NCBI GenBank assembly: GCA_019915135.1
Contig: JAHLMK010000002.1
Span: 2,418,001 to 2,482,000 of the forward strand
Source: Strobilurus pachycystidiatus
Lineage: Eukaryota > Basidiomycota > Agaricomycetes > Agaricales > Physalacriaceae
Length of the DNA stretch: 64,000 bases
Direction of reading: 5' to 3'
Positions 36,595-47,494 of this stretch are shown here, in pieces. The notes below the pieces were generated by a model. The model searched no databases. It had not been told where the DNA came from and saw only the letters and a list, made by a program, of their open reading frames with translations. The position numbers and the translations under genes are program-made. Every line of letters starts with the position of its first letter. Within the stretch, counting starts at the first letter, position 1.

Positions 36595-37963
36595 TCATAT
36601 TTGACGAGACATATGCTTCATCTTTGACGGAGCAAAGGCCTCTGTCCACGGCATCCTAGACGGGATCGCGCCGACCTGATAGAACCACAACCACAACCCT
36701 ATCATGATGAGGAAGACTGAGCAGATTAGTTGAATGAAGTACAGTGGCCAGTCTATCACCGACTCGAACAGCAAGCATCCTAGGCGTGAGGGAGAGCTTG
36801 GCTGGACCCGAATACCACCGTAAGGGCAGGAAACGCCAAGCAGATAGTGCAACAAGGTCGGGACCCATCTAATCATCTGCTTGAGCCACATGACGAGCAC
36901 GACGATTGCGGGCGCCGACAATAAGAAGATGTAGACGAGAAGATCATACTCGAACTTGCGGATATAGGGCTTGTAGAACTCCTCGAGCTCGTCGTCCGGA
37001 CTCCCCTCCCTGTCACGATAGTGGCGTGGACAATTGTTGCGGTGATCCCACTGTTTCCAATGTTGTACTTGAACAACATAAGGATTTAGCCAGTGACAAG
37101 TGTAAAGGGTGTCTCGAATGCCCTTCCAGTACACGAGACTCCCTGCAATGATTTCAACTCCTTTCCAACCGGAATGACAAGGCAGAAGTAGGAAACCTAC
37201 ACTTTGACTGATGAGCAAGGTACGCCCGTCTGAATCGCAAGTCTACGCAGTGCAGGTCGTCAACACCGGGTGTATGGGCAGTTCGAAAGCGCCATAGATC
37301 CCTTCCACCATCGTCGGCCGGGACTTCATCATCTGGTATCGGGACGACACAGCTCCCGGGGTGTGCGTGGCCATTGAAGGCTGAGATGAAATTCCCGGGT
37401 GCCATTCCTTGTAGAAGATAGAAGAAGAATGTTCTGGAGTGCGTCGTATTTTCGATAAGCCAGTCGACCTGAATACGGGAGACATCGGATATGCCGATGT
37501 GCAGGCTAGAAGGCAGCTCGATGTAGCCTCGCGAGTTCTGCTTTGCCCTGGCCCTGGAGATCATTTCGAGATTCAAGTACTCCACGTCGGGGAAGCACAT
37601 GTGGAGACCTGTGTACTGGGGAAGGCAAACGAGGAGGGTATACGCGTCCTTTGCTCGCGAAGAGTAGCGGATAATAGACTCGGATGGATGCCCTTCGTAG
37701 AAACATGAGATGTGGCGTGCCCTTCGAAGGGTAGAAGCGTCGTATATGATGGAATTGTTGTAGCGAATGATGTCGGAGAGGTAGAAGAGATAGAAGATGG
37801 TTGGGACGTAGATGTGTTGTGAGGTGATCAACGCGTAGACCGCCTTCCATTGATGATTGACCAGGGGGCATGAGGTCATGAGCTGGGACCGCTCTGCGGT
37901 GCTCAGACGAAGATTCCAACATTCTCGGATGATGATGTCTACAAGTTCTGGAGGGAAGGCCAT
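36595..37963 (-). CDS. F-box-like protein with C-terminal membrane segments
   Basis: The ATG at 37963 gives MAFPPELVDIIIRECWNL, an F-box-like opening common in Agaricomycetes, then CPLVNHQWKAVYALIT. A 58 nt intron with a gtaggt donor and ttgcag acceptor (about 37148-37205) joins LAHQSK to WSLVYWKGIRDTLYTC; this keeps the frame and extends the protein by about 190 residues. The extension has strongly hydrophobic stretches (LLVYIFLLSAPAIVVLVMWL and PLYFIQLICSVFLIMIGLW) that look like membrane helices, followed by a short tail ending at 36595. If the splice is wrong, the F-box protein ends at 37154 and the membrane part lacks an ATG. Function is unknown. The 3' part is duplicated at 1276-1566. 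Confidence 0.55.
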
Positions 37964-38434
37964 CTTGTTAAAGCTGTCTATTATTGGTGAGAGTCAGGGC
38001 AGCGGAGGCTAGTGGATATACTTGCCTTCAAGTCAATTTGCGAGCGAAACTTGCAATCCTTGATGATATGTTCGGTCTTTCGATCTTTCGATCCAGGACT
38101 ATCAGCTTCTCCGTCTGATTATGAGCTGAACGCACGCACAGTATCTTCCAAGCCTATAGGAGGACGTAGACGGGAGTGGATGGAAGAGAGGATAGAATAT
38201 CGATCAGGTTCCATCAAAATCATTGTTTTTGAAATTTCATCGGGGCCAGGCTGTTCGTGACCTTAGGCTTTCGTGACTCCACCTCTCTGTCAGTGATATC
38301 AGATACGCCAATCATTGTCCAGACCGAAGTGGGACGGACACCTTTGACACAAGGATACAAGGATACATATATCGTGTGCTGTTCGACATACTAACCTACG
38401 CTACTCAGGGATAAACTTTCTCTTTGGTAAGGAA
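37964..38434. other. Intergenic, F-box promoter and epimerase 3' flank
   Basis: No gene supported. The frame at 38012-38260 is short and lacks a domain. Confidence 0.4.
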
Positions 38435-39709
38435 CTACTGCTTCGCTCGGAGGGCAGCCATAACTTCCTCCTCGATGGTACCAATCATGTCTGACGTGAA
38501 ATGCTTCGGCCTCCATCCCAACGCCTTCATCCTGTCTGAAGTAGCCCTGGAGTTCGCACCGACGCTAGTCTGCTCCAGTATAGGATACAGCGTCAGCTCC
38601 TCCTTGGTGAACCTTGTAGGCTCCGCAGAGCCGATATCCGACGCGTGCAGGACCTCGGCGATCTTCTTTGATATCTGGTACATCTTGTGTTCATCGCTGT
38701 TCGCGAAGTAGAATCCGAGGTGTCCATGCTGAAACTCTGCGGGGGGTTTCACAGAGGTCAAAGACGTCGCAAGGATCGTGTCGAACAAGATGATGTACAG
38801 GTCGACCACTTGTTAAAGGGCGTCAACTCGAATGGACAGAGAAATCAAACAATAAACATACACTCGGAGATATGAATATTGACCCAGCGGTTCTCTCCTA
38901 CGCCAAGAACGCCTGCCTGCTTTCGGGCAAGAGCAATCCGTACAAGCTGAGGAATATGAATCGCCTGGACGTTCTGCATTTTGAGCTCAGCAAGAGGCCC
39001 CTTTGCACGACCATAGATGGAGCCCGGGGCGACAACGTAGGTCTTGACATAGCCTGACATTCGGTAGGTGTCGTTGAGAGAAAAGTGTCTATGATTTATT
39101 CTGAGAAAGCATACCGTGCGCATCGGCGTCGAAGATGGCCAAATCGACGGGGCGATGAGGCTGTGTGGGTGCGAGGCTATCAAGTAGCGGGAGATCGAGG
39201 TCGGAGTATACCGTCTCCGTAGCCCGCATACCTTGCGTGTCGTCCGATAGAACACCTGTACCGGACTGGAAAGATGGATCTGAGGATGAATGGCGACGGA
39301 TAGTGTAGCTTAAACGCTTACTGTATGAATCAACGACGCCGCGATCCCGTAGTGCTCAAAGCGCTTCTTCGTCCCAGCAAGAATAGCTTTGATGGCCTCG
39401 ACGTTATCGCAGTCGGCCTGTCTCCCAATGGCGTTCAGCGACAAAAGTCATTGAAAAGAATCGGATGTCACCTACGCAAGAGAAAATGATATCAGCATCT
39501 GCTGCTTCTCTGGTGAGCAATTCCAAGTCGGAATTGGAGCCAACGACGGCACGCATGCCCAAAGCTTTGAATCGTTCCACATTCAAAGACGAGCGAACGA
39601 GGACGGTGATAGCGAAGAGTTTCGAAAGACGATGGGAGATCAAAGACGACAGTATGGAGCCGCCGATGTAGCCCGTAGCGCCAACGAAGAAAATTTTGAT
39701 AGTCGACAT
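38435..39709 (-). CDS. NAD(P)-binding epimerase / NmrA-like protein
   Basis: MSTIKIFFVGATGYIGGSIL at the start carries the GxxGxxG nucleotide site of extended SDRs. VLVRSS and an ADADIIFSC strand follow. Later exons give AILAGTKKRFEHYG, YVVAPGSIYGRAKGPL (active-site region of this subgroup) and the C-terminal GWRPKHFTSDMIGTIEEEV, with the stop at 38435. Introns lie at about 39405-39470, 39280-39320, 39055-39110 and 38810-38870. Such proteins act as NAD(P)-dependent reductases or redox sensors; the substrate is unknown. It is not clearly part of the terpenoid cluster. Confidence 0.75.
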
Positions 39710-39763
39710 CTGTCTTTAGATGGGAGGATTTGAGAGTAGCCACGACGAACTGAAGTCGTGGGT

Positions 39764-39769
39764 TTATAA
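39764..39769 (-). promoter_or_regulatory. TATA box of the epimerase gene
   Basis: TTATAA (minus-strand CTTATAAA) lies 55 bp before the ATG at 39709, the same spacing as at 31963. Confidence 0.5.
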
Positions 39770-39776
39770 GAGTGAG

Positions 39777-40748
39777 GTGATGACTGATGAGGCGTCTTAC
39801 TCATGTCGTGAATGAATGGTGTTCGACTTCGCAGCTGTACAGTATTAAGCTTCCAAGCGGAAAGAAGCGGGAACGCGAAGATGACTGACTCAGTGACTCG
39901 GGATACCGTCCTAAAAACAGTGTGCAGATGACATACTCAGCCTGTGTGAGATGTGCGCGGGAGGAAGAAACCTTACGAGGTCGGCGCCATCGGTGTTTCT
40001 ATATTGCTACAGTTTGCTGTGTGTGGCCATCAGGCCGCAATGATGCGTGATAGTAGCACTCCCTTCATGCGCGTTGAGTAGACCGTTTAATGGTCTGATC
40101 ATCGTGCCCTAGAGACATACTGCCAGGTCTCAGCATCCGACAGTCGTGAGAGTCGCTTCCTCCCATACTTCCAGCAATAGCCCAGACACGGCTTCGACGA
40201 ATGGGTGGGGGGTCGGAAGGGCGCCACTGTGAAAGTGATGAGTAAGAGGCCGTCTTCTCCATAGCGCGAATGAATTATGTTCGACTCCGCAAATGTACAG
40301 TACTAAGCTTCCAAGCGGAGACAAGGCGGAAACGCGAATCAACTGGTTCAGTGGCTTGAGCTACTGTCCTTGAGAAGTGTTCAGCTGACATACGCAAACA
40401 GAACCCCCTGGAGAGATGGGCCGAGGTAGAAGACCTACGCTGTTGAAAATGAAGTCCATCGGTGTGTTGAAACCGCTGAATACTGTGTGTAACCATCAGG
40501 CGGCATAATGGTGGCAACGGCTTCAAGCGCGTCGATTAGACTGTCTGGTAATTTGAGTCGTGCCTCAGAAGCACAATACAACCTTCCCAGCATCTGACAG
40601 TCATGAGAGTTGCTTGATCTAGAGCTGAACACAGGCGTTACCTCAGTGTGTCTGTCTTCACGCGCTGCCCATAGTTGTCCAGACACTGTTTTGACGAATC
40701 GGAGGGACCGGAAGAGCCTAGCACGATCCACGGATGCGCCACAGTGAA
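39777..40748. repeat. Tandem duplication, two units of about 458 and 514 bp
   Basis: Unit 1 runs 39777-40234 and unit 2 runs 40235-40748. Both begin GTGATGA-T and share GGC-GTCTT, CGCGAATGAAT / CGTGAATGAAT, GTTCGACT, GTACAGTA-TAAGCTTCCAAGCGGA, CAGCATC-GACAGTC-TGAGAGT and CCAGACAC-G-TT-GACGAAT. Both close with GCGCCAC-GTGAA. The first unit starts immediately upstream of the epimerase TATA box. Confidence 0.8.
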
Positions 40749-41461
40749 GGTTCTGGCTGTCTGCAGTGACACGCGCCACGACGGGAGGTCACCACCTTTC
40801 AGTGGTTGCTGTGAGTCCAAGTTTGGTTCAAGTCATGGTCATCCTCGAATTGAACGAGTGTTAATGTTCACAGCGCGTTTGATTCCCGAACCGAAGGCAA
40901 GCACAACCATATTTACGACCAGGACGTACTGCAAGGACGGGTTGAGACAGCAGACTGGTAAATTTGTACTGGTAGATTTGTAGTGGTGGTGACCATGAGA
41001 CGCATACGGGCGGTGTGCAAGAGGGCTTGTCAAGCGTGGCGACTTTTATGATCGTCAGCATTGGCAATGGCAGCGACGACAGTGACGGATTTGGCAAACC
41101 TTGCACGTTAACAATGTGCATCTCAATGCTCCTCATTGCCCGACTCTGACCCAATAGCGATCTCGTGGTAGCCCAAAGAAGATTAACGAAGAAGATTCGA
41201 GGGCGCCGGGCTGCGGCTCGACCAAGGATAGCAATAGCAGCGGTTCGGTCGGTCTTGTCATCTGGACGCGTCGAATGAGGCTGTAAGTACCAAACATTCC
41301 GCGAGTATTTGATTTATCGCAAGCGTAGAGCCATTCCACATGACAGTGCAAGTGGCCATGGTGTTGGCCGCCTCTTGTTGGGTGCGCAAACGGTCGCCTT
41401 TGATATCAGGAGGTACGCTGGAGAGATATGAGATGCAGCACCGCCTGCCTGTGTCGTACGA

Positions 41462-41485
41462 GGGGGGGGGGGGGGGGGGGGGGGG
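41462..41485. repeat. Poly-G tract, 24 bases
   Basis: An uninterrupted run of G between GTACGA and ACCGAAG. Homopolymer length may be unreliable in the assembly. Confidence 0.8.
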
Positions 41486-41694
41486 ACCGAAGCAGGGATC
41501 AGGGAGAAACAATGGTCGTGGCACTGGCATGAGAGTCAGAGGCAAGCTGATTCGAATTGGCCCGATTGGGATTGGGCGGTTGATCGGCGGGCGGGCGCTT
41601 GCCGACAGTCCGCTTGCGCCTGAAACAATGTTGGGTTCACAACTACATAATTGACATCTAACTTATACTAGAGAACAAGCACCCTAGTCAAGCC

Positions 41695-43240
41695 CTAGTC
41701 AGCACACTTTCCAACAAAGTCGTGTACGTCAAGACACCACAGGTTGTAGAACCTCTGCCACTGGTGGGTCGACGATACTGTAAAAGCAGCTTCATTGTCC
41801 CGTTCTAGGATACCGTACTGTACGCCTCCACTGGCCGTCATTGAGGTCGAGGCTGACCCATCGAAGATTCCGCAACCTCTCCCGAAACGCAACTTCAGTC
41901 AATCCGCTGACCAGTTCACCGAAGATATTTTCTGCAACCAATTCGCTATCGGGATTGCTTCGGTTCGTTGCTTGAAGGGAGAGCTCCTCGAGCGCAGGCG
42001 CCAGATCGAGTAGTGTCAGGACATTTTCTAAAGTTGAGGGGCAATGCAGGCGGCCCAGAGTCAACCGCTTCAACCATAGGGAGCGGGATTGCCGCAGAAA
42101 TTCAAAGGCATTGCTGATATCCCTTGTGGCGCAGAGGTGCAATTCCTCCAGAAGCGGGTTACGGACGTAGTCCCACACCGCCGGTCGCAAGCAATAGAGT
42201 TTGAGATAACGTAGAGACGATGTGACGATTTCAGAGGGCAGTTCGTCTTCGGAGTCGTCATCGTCCTCCTCGGACATGTCGGTAGTGAAGGAATGAAGAG
42301 AAGGACAGTTGGAGATGAATCGGATGGCGTCTCTAATCGAGAAATCTTCCCACGATGTTAAAATTCGGACCTCGGTCAATTGAGAGAGAGGGAGGCGCAG
42401 GTAAACTGGTTCGCAATTTTTCAATTTGAGTGTGCGCAAGGAAGTTACGCTTTGGAAGGCGTCAATGGGAGCCCCGTTGCCAAGTTCATCGAACCAAAGG
42501 GTGATGCTGAGGTATTGGAGGAGAGGGAGTTTGTCGGACACGGCGGATAGCATCTCGAGGAGGTAGCGTCCGCCATTGACAGTGAGGTGCTTCCATCGTT
42601 CTGAATGCGGCATCAGAAGCCTAAGGCAGTCTTTATGCTGGGTGATTGCATCACCGATTCCAACGCAGAAGTTGGTGGAGAGGGGGCAACTCTTACTAAG
42701 AGCGATTCGAGTAGTAATGGTGTCGCTCCAGTTGGACGGATACCGCCAACGTAGAATGTTTATGATGGACCACAGAGGCGAGTGAGCGAGTGCGATGTTA
42801 CGCCAAAGGCGACAGACGTGGGCCAGGAGCCATGGCCCTTCTGAAGTATCAAAGACCTCAAACCCGGAATTGCAGGCGCAGTACCATTCGAAGATCTCTG
42901 TCATGCACTCGACAGGAAACCGACGGAACGGGGAAAGAACGGAGCGTGAGCGCGAAACCACCGTCTCCAACTCGCGCTGCTCTGCCTCGAGTTGATCACG
43001 GGCAGTCAGCATTTTTGCGATGACAGAGCCAAGCTGTCGCAGCTGCTCTCCAACCGCAGAGAGGTCGCCCAGCGCGTTGGGGATGATCTCTTCACGAACA
43101 ATTTTCGCATCCACATCCGAGACTGGGTCATTCGAGGATGTAAGGCTGGTATATAGGGAGGTGGCGGAGCGGAGGCGTGGACGCGGCAATACGAGCGGAG
43201 TACCGCATGAAGAGCAGGATGATGAGATGGGTGTGGCCAT
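41695..43240 (-). CDS. F-box/LRR-type protein
   Basis: MATPISSSCSSCGTPLVLPR leads to a coiled-coil-like helix (AVGEQLRQLGSVIAKMLTAR, LEAEQRELETVV). Next is the F-box FRRFPVECMTEIFEWYC, followed by WLLAHVCRLWRNIALAHSPLW, the usual F-box companion block. The remainder, about 300 residues, is leucine-rich, with irregular repeats and an acidic EEDDDDSEDE loop. An intron at about 41796-41841 (gtacag donor, tttacag acceptor) gives a C-terminus ending DFVGKCAD at 41695; without it the protein stops at 41792. These proteins are predicted substrate adaptors of SCF ubiquitin ligases and are greatly expanded in Agaricomycetes. It is similar in design, but not closely in sequence, to the gene at 45887. 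Confidence 0.8.
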
Positions 43241-43711
43241 CTACATGTCAGGTTGTTAGTCCCCGCAGATGTTTGTTCATGCAACGCACTTGGCAAGGTA
43301 ATATGAGGAAGCGATCCAGAACAGAATGAGCGGTCGAGGCTGTATAGCGTCGCGAGTTGTAAGTGAGACTGCGAGTCTGAGAAAACGCGAACAATGCCGG
43401 TGGTCACTGGTCAAGAGACAAGGGCGCTGATCGAAACCCGACTAATAATTTGCCTGTGGCAGACACTCGGGGAAGTCCCTGGTGGTGGTCACTGGGGAAA
43501 AAGAAAGGATATCACATGACGCTTGATTCAATAGCGGACATGTCATCCCGTCGTGGCTTGTCGCGATGCTCTTATCTACTGCCTCCAATCAACAGTCAAT
43601 ATACGGCGGCAACGCGAGCCAATGCGTGAAGTAGCGTGACGTTGTGCGCTATGTGGCGCATGGACATCAATTTGCGTAGTGATATAGTGGGCAACAGGGT
43701 TATCTAGTCAC
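43241..43711. other. Intergenic, upstream of F-box gene and tRNA
   Basis: No gene seen. Confidence 0.45.
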
Positions 43712-43782
43712 AGCAGCATGGCGCAGTGGTAGCGCGCGGGGCCCATAACCCCGAGGTCACTTGATCGAAACAAGTTGCTGCT
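43712..43782 (+). tRNA. Initiator tRNA-Met (CAT)
   Basis: A 71-base cloverleaf with no intron. The 7 bp acceptor AGCAGCA/TGCTGCT starts with the A1-T72 pair. The D arm is GCGC-loop-GCGC. The anticodon stem CGGGG/CCCCG shows the three G-C pairs of initiators, and the loop CCCATAA holds CAT. The T arm is ACTTG/CAAGT with loop ATCGAAA, so position 54 is A and not T. A1-T72, GGG/CCC and A54 are the eukaryotic initiator hallmarks. Position 33 is C where most tRNAs have T. CCA is not encoded. Confidence 0.92.
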
Positions 43783-44114
43783 ACTCATGTATCTCACATC
43801 TATTTTGGGGGGGGGGGCTTTTTTTCTTGTTGTTGATGTTTGATGCAGCAGCAGCTGCACATTGCACAATGCACTTGCCACTGACTCCTGAGTTGCAAAG
43901 GAACGGTCTGGACAATCTGGTACGAGTTTTCTTTGACTCCTGAGTCTCATCACCTCCTTGGACTCACTTTTGTATAACCTCCTTTCCAGTGGAGTCTCAA
44001 TCACCTTCGATCAGTTGCCACATCGCTGTAGGTCCCTCAGAAACGATGACCCTGAGCCGTGCTCTTCCTTCCTCCGTCCATTAACAGCTACATAACCATT
44101 ATTCCAAGTTTCCC
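43783..44114. other. Intergenic with 10-base G run
   Basis: Contains GGGGGGGGGG at 43807-43816 followed by T8. No gene seen; promoter of the reductase at 44115. Confidence 0.45.
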
Positions 44115-45506
44115 ATGCCGTCCTCCAAACAACGTGTCCTGGTACGGATTAAGTGCGCATCGAACCTTCGCAGCGCTCATCAGGACCGTCTACTACTCTA
44201 GGTCACTGGTGGTTCGGGTTTCCTTGCCCACCATATCGTCATCAAGCTCTTGGCTGAAGGCTACCTCGTTCGAGCGTCAGTTGAATTCAGCCTCTTGTAG
44301 CAACTGAGTAGCTTATCGCAGGCAATCCTAGTACCGCGCGTGGTGCTAAGGTTGATGGCCTGCGAAAGGCGCTCGCAGCCTATCATGATCTCAGGAGTTT
44401 TGAGGTCGTCGAGGTTCCCGATATTGCATCTGGGGACTTCACCGAGATCTTGAAAGGTATGGCCATTGTTTGCGACCGTCTCTCGGCTGACCGTACCATA
44501 CTGCATAGATGTGCATGCTATTATCCACACAGCAGCGCCCATTCCAGGACGCGCCGATTTCGAAACCGCTATGAGGGTAAGCATTGTCTTGTCATGTCGT
44601 ATCGTGGATCTATAATTACACTTATGACAGACGGCTGTTCAAGGTTCCGTTGGTATTCTCGAGCAAGGTTACAATGCTGGTATACGAAGGGCGGTAGTGA
44701 CGACCTCACTGGCATCCTTCCCGTCAGTTGGTCCATTCGGCGTCGAGGGTGAGTGGCATTCACTTGCATTCCATCACGATGCCTGAACGCAACAGACCTC
44801 AACTCGATTACTGAGGAGCAAGCAGCGGCTAGCCCGTGGGCGACATATGTTGCTGAGAAGACATTCGCTGACAAGGCCGTATTCGCGTTCCAAGACGCGC
44901 ATCCAGAGATGGACATTACGATGCGTAAGTCGTTCTCTCCCTATCCGCCCTGTGATGACTATGACCATGGCTTCATGCGTAGTCGCGCCGACATGGGTTT
45001 ATGGCCCGCTTGCCCCCGGTTTCGAGCACATTGTTCCCGAGCCAAACACCAAGTCGTTCTCCTCCAACGAATTCCTCCATGGTCTGCTCAGCAACGAGGT
45101 GGACTATTGCCCGCCTGGTGGAGGATATATTGACGCACGCGATGTTGCCCTGGCCCATGTACTTGCATTGACCTCCCGACTTTCGTCGGAGGTCGGGCGG
45201 AAGCGCTATCCCCTGTTCTCGCCAAATACCTTCGACTGGACAGACGCATTGAACCTCATCGCGAAGGAGAGGCCCAAATTGAAGGCACGATTGATAGATG
45301 CGAAGAAATTACCCATAGAGAAGATGCATGGCTCTTTCGGGACGGATTTGGCACTGGAGAGTGTTCTGGGACTGAAAGCAGCAGAACTTTTGCCTTGGGA
45401 GAAAACGATCCTGGATGGAGTGGATAGTTTGGTGGCAATTGAGGAGGTGTGGAAGGTGAGGGGCCACTCTGTCGGCGTATCGACACGTCCCCCTATTCAG
45501 TTCTGA
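44115..45506 (+). CDS. Extended SDR, dihydroflavonol-4-reductase-like
   Basis: The ATG at 44115 starts MPSSKQRVL; after a 60 nt intron VTGGSGFLAHHIVIKLL supplies the NADP site TGxxGF. VRATARGAKVDGLRKAL is read across the next intron. HAIIHTAAPIPG, VVTTSLASF (Ser) and a YVAEK motif (YxxxK) follow, then PTWVYGPLAPGF, which is the usual strand after the catalytic helix. The long last exon, with GGYIDARDVALAHVLAL, ends PPIQF at 45506. The family reduces ketones or aldehydes of small metabolites. It is 8 kb past the transporter that ends the cluster and separated by F-box genes, so a link to the terpenoid pathway is only possible. Confidence 0.8.
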
Positions 45507-45886
45507 ACCACAAATGTGGCATAATATCATCTCACGAGCAGTAGACGAAAGCATACACTGGCGTTATGTGTCGAAGAATATGAAAGCGCTAGGGACCTTT
45601 CAAAACTTGGTCTGTCTCGTTTGCTACTACATCTGAGAATAAGCGGTGGCACACCCTTGAAACCGACTCACTGTCAGTGTCACTCAGGGCGTGCGGGCCC
45701 TCGGGCACGAGATGAGACACGCCTCCACGTGGTCAAAACCACTTGGATTTCGCCCATCATCTTCTTGGAACGCGCCTCGCTCGCGACTATCTACGGTATG
45801 AAGGATTGCCCCATAATACGTTTACCCTGAAATGAATGCAAGTACAGTCATTCCATGTGCTCCATCTCCGCTAACACGCCTTCTAG
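45507..45886. other. Intergenic, F-box promoter
   Basis: Nothing supported apart from the 5' flank of the F-box gene. Confidence 0.45.
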
Positions 45887-47494
45887 ATGCTCAATGTACC
45901 CGCTAATAAAACTGCGTTCCCCTCTTCATTATTCGCCTTTCTTCCCGATCTCCAGCAAGTAGAGCCTTCGGGTGAGATGCTTCGCCTGCTGTCATCTAAT
46001 GACGCTCCCTCCGAGGCCGAATCGGAAGAATACACCGCCCTCATCTCCCAATCCGAAACTTATCACCGCCTCCTCTCTGAGAAGATATCCGTGACCAAAT
46101 CCCTACTGGAATTCCTCTCGAACCAGAAGAAACAAGCGAAGAGCAATCGATCCGACGCGAAAGCAATCCTCCATCCCATCCGTCGCCTCCCGGACGACAT
46201 CCTGGCGGAAATATTCTTGTATGCCTCCGCCCCCATCTCGGAGTCCGGTGCTGGGCATTCTCTCAACCCTGCGCATCCACCTTGGACGCTTTCATACACC
46301 TGCCGCCAATGGCGCTATGTGTCGATTTCGTTGCCGTCCCTGTGGAGCACAATCGATATCCGGCTTTCTTCATGGGAAAGCATACCGGCCTACAGAGTCG
46401 ATTTGCTCCTTGAGCGATCCAAGGAACATGCTCTACGCGTCTTCATCAGCGCGTCCGGATCCAATCTGGGTCGCTTTCCTCGTAGTCTCGAGGAACTATG
46501 TGCAACTTCCTCGAGATGGGTTGAATTCCGGGCTGAGGTTCCCCTCGAGCAACTCTCCAACTTCGAGCACCGTGTTTCCTTTCCAAATCTCAGGAAAGCT
46601 AACTTGGTGTCTCCTGTCGGAGAGAACATAATTGGCGCCCTTCAGACGGCCAGACAATCCGCTCTGCTCTCTTCAGCCACCAACCTCGCCTCGCTCAGCG
46701 TAGGAATAGACCTGCCCTTCGTTCGGTTCACCATACACGGCACCAAAGTCGTATTCTTCCGCTCCATGTTCGACGGACTGCGCGACAATTTGTTCTCATT
46801 GTACCAGATGCCTAATCTCCGCGAGGCAGTCATCCACTGTCAGCGGTCGATAGTGGCGTTGAGGTACCCTCGCATGGTAAAGATGAAGAAGCTTCGTATC
46901 CTGCAGATATTCGAGGCTCACGACATGCACGAACCTGGCGGGGCAACATGCGCTGCCGACTTGTTCAACTTCCTGGTCGTCCCTTCACTCAAACGCCTAA
47001 CCCTTGACGTCCACGCCACAACACCACGTTTCCCCATCATCCGCCCAGCGCCCAACAATCTAACCAACCTTCACATCGTCTGCGAGCCGGGCCAGCTCGT
47101 CGCCATTGACGCCTTCCTTTCTTTCCTCGAGACAATCCCCAGCTTGAAGCGCTTCTTCATCCGCATGGAGAGTGTTCCGGCCGAGCTCATACGTCGTCTC
47201 ATCTTCACCGTTGACACGGAGACCAACACATCAACATCCGTCCTGCCTACATTGAAGGAGATTCACTTCCAAGGTCTCTCTGCCGGCCTCACCCATGCGA
47301 CGACAGTACTTCTCGTGGCGCTCGCATTGTCTCGTCGGCGAAACGAGGGATGCACCAATCTCGATCGTATGGGATTAGATGCCCGTATGGTCCCTGGTGA
47401 TAACCATATGATGACGGAGGCATGGTCACGACTGCGCGCCGATGGGTTGTCGGTTCCGTGTTCCCATATGCATCACCGAAGCTGTAACACATAA
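45887..47494 (+). CDS. F-box protein, single exon, 535 residues
   Basis: The start at 45887 gives MLNVPANKTAFPSSLFAFLP. A helix around residues 50-95 (SEKISVTKSLLEFLSNQKKQ) resembles the coiled coil that precedes the F-box in this family. The F-box is HPIRRLPDDILAEIFLYA, followed by PPWTLSYTCRQWRYVSISLPSLWS, where W and P positions match the family. The rest is leucine-rich, with LRR-like strands to the end at 47494. No intron is needed, which is unusual among its neighbours but common for F-box genes of this type. It is a likely SCF adaptor with unknown target. A relic of a related gene lies about 0.5 kb downstream. Confidence 0.85.
   Translation: MLNVPANKTAFPSSLFAFLPDLQQVEPSGEMLRLLSSNDAPSEAESEEYTALISQSETYHRLLSEKISVTKSLLEFLSNQKKQAKSNRSDAKAILHPIRRLPDDILAEIFLYASAPISESGAGHSLNPAHPPWTLSYTCRQWRYVSISLPSLWSTIDIRLSSWESIPAYRVDLLLERSKEHALRVFISASGSNLGRFPRSLEELCATSSRWVEFRAEVPLEQLSNFEHRVSFPNLRKANLVSPVGENIIGALQTARQSALLSSATNLASLSVGIDLPFVRFTIHGTKVVFFRSMFDGLRDNLFSLYQMPNLREAVIHCQRSIVALRYPRMVKMKKLRILQIFEAHDMHEPGGATCAADLFNFLVVPSLKRLTLDVHATTPRFPIIRPAPNNLTNLHIVCEPGQLVAIDAFLSFLETIPSLKRFFIRMESVPAELIRRLIFTVDTETNTSTSVLPTLKEIHFQGLSAGLTHATTVLLVALALSRRRNEGCTNLDRMGLDARMVPGDNHMMTEAWSRLRADGLSVPCSHMHHRSCNT

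Larger units (their letters stand above)
39710..41694. other. 2 kb noncoding stretch with a large tandem duplication and poly-G
   Basis: It holds the epimerase promoter, a ~460/510 bp tandem duplication (39777-40748), then 0.9 kb with no supported gene and a 24-base G run at 41462-41485. Frames such as 40435-40779 minus are shadows within the repeat. Confidence 0.6.

Noticed and set aside
36595..37218. Membrane protein as a separate gene starting at 37218
   Set aside because: The first codon is TTG with no upstream ATG, while a canonical 58 nt intron joins this frame to the F-box gene.
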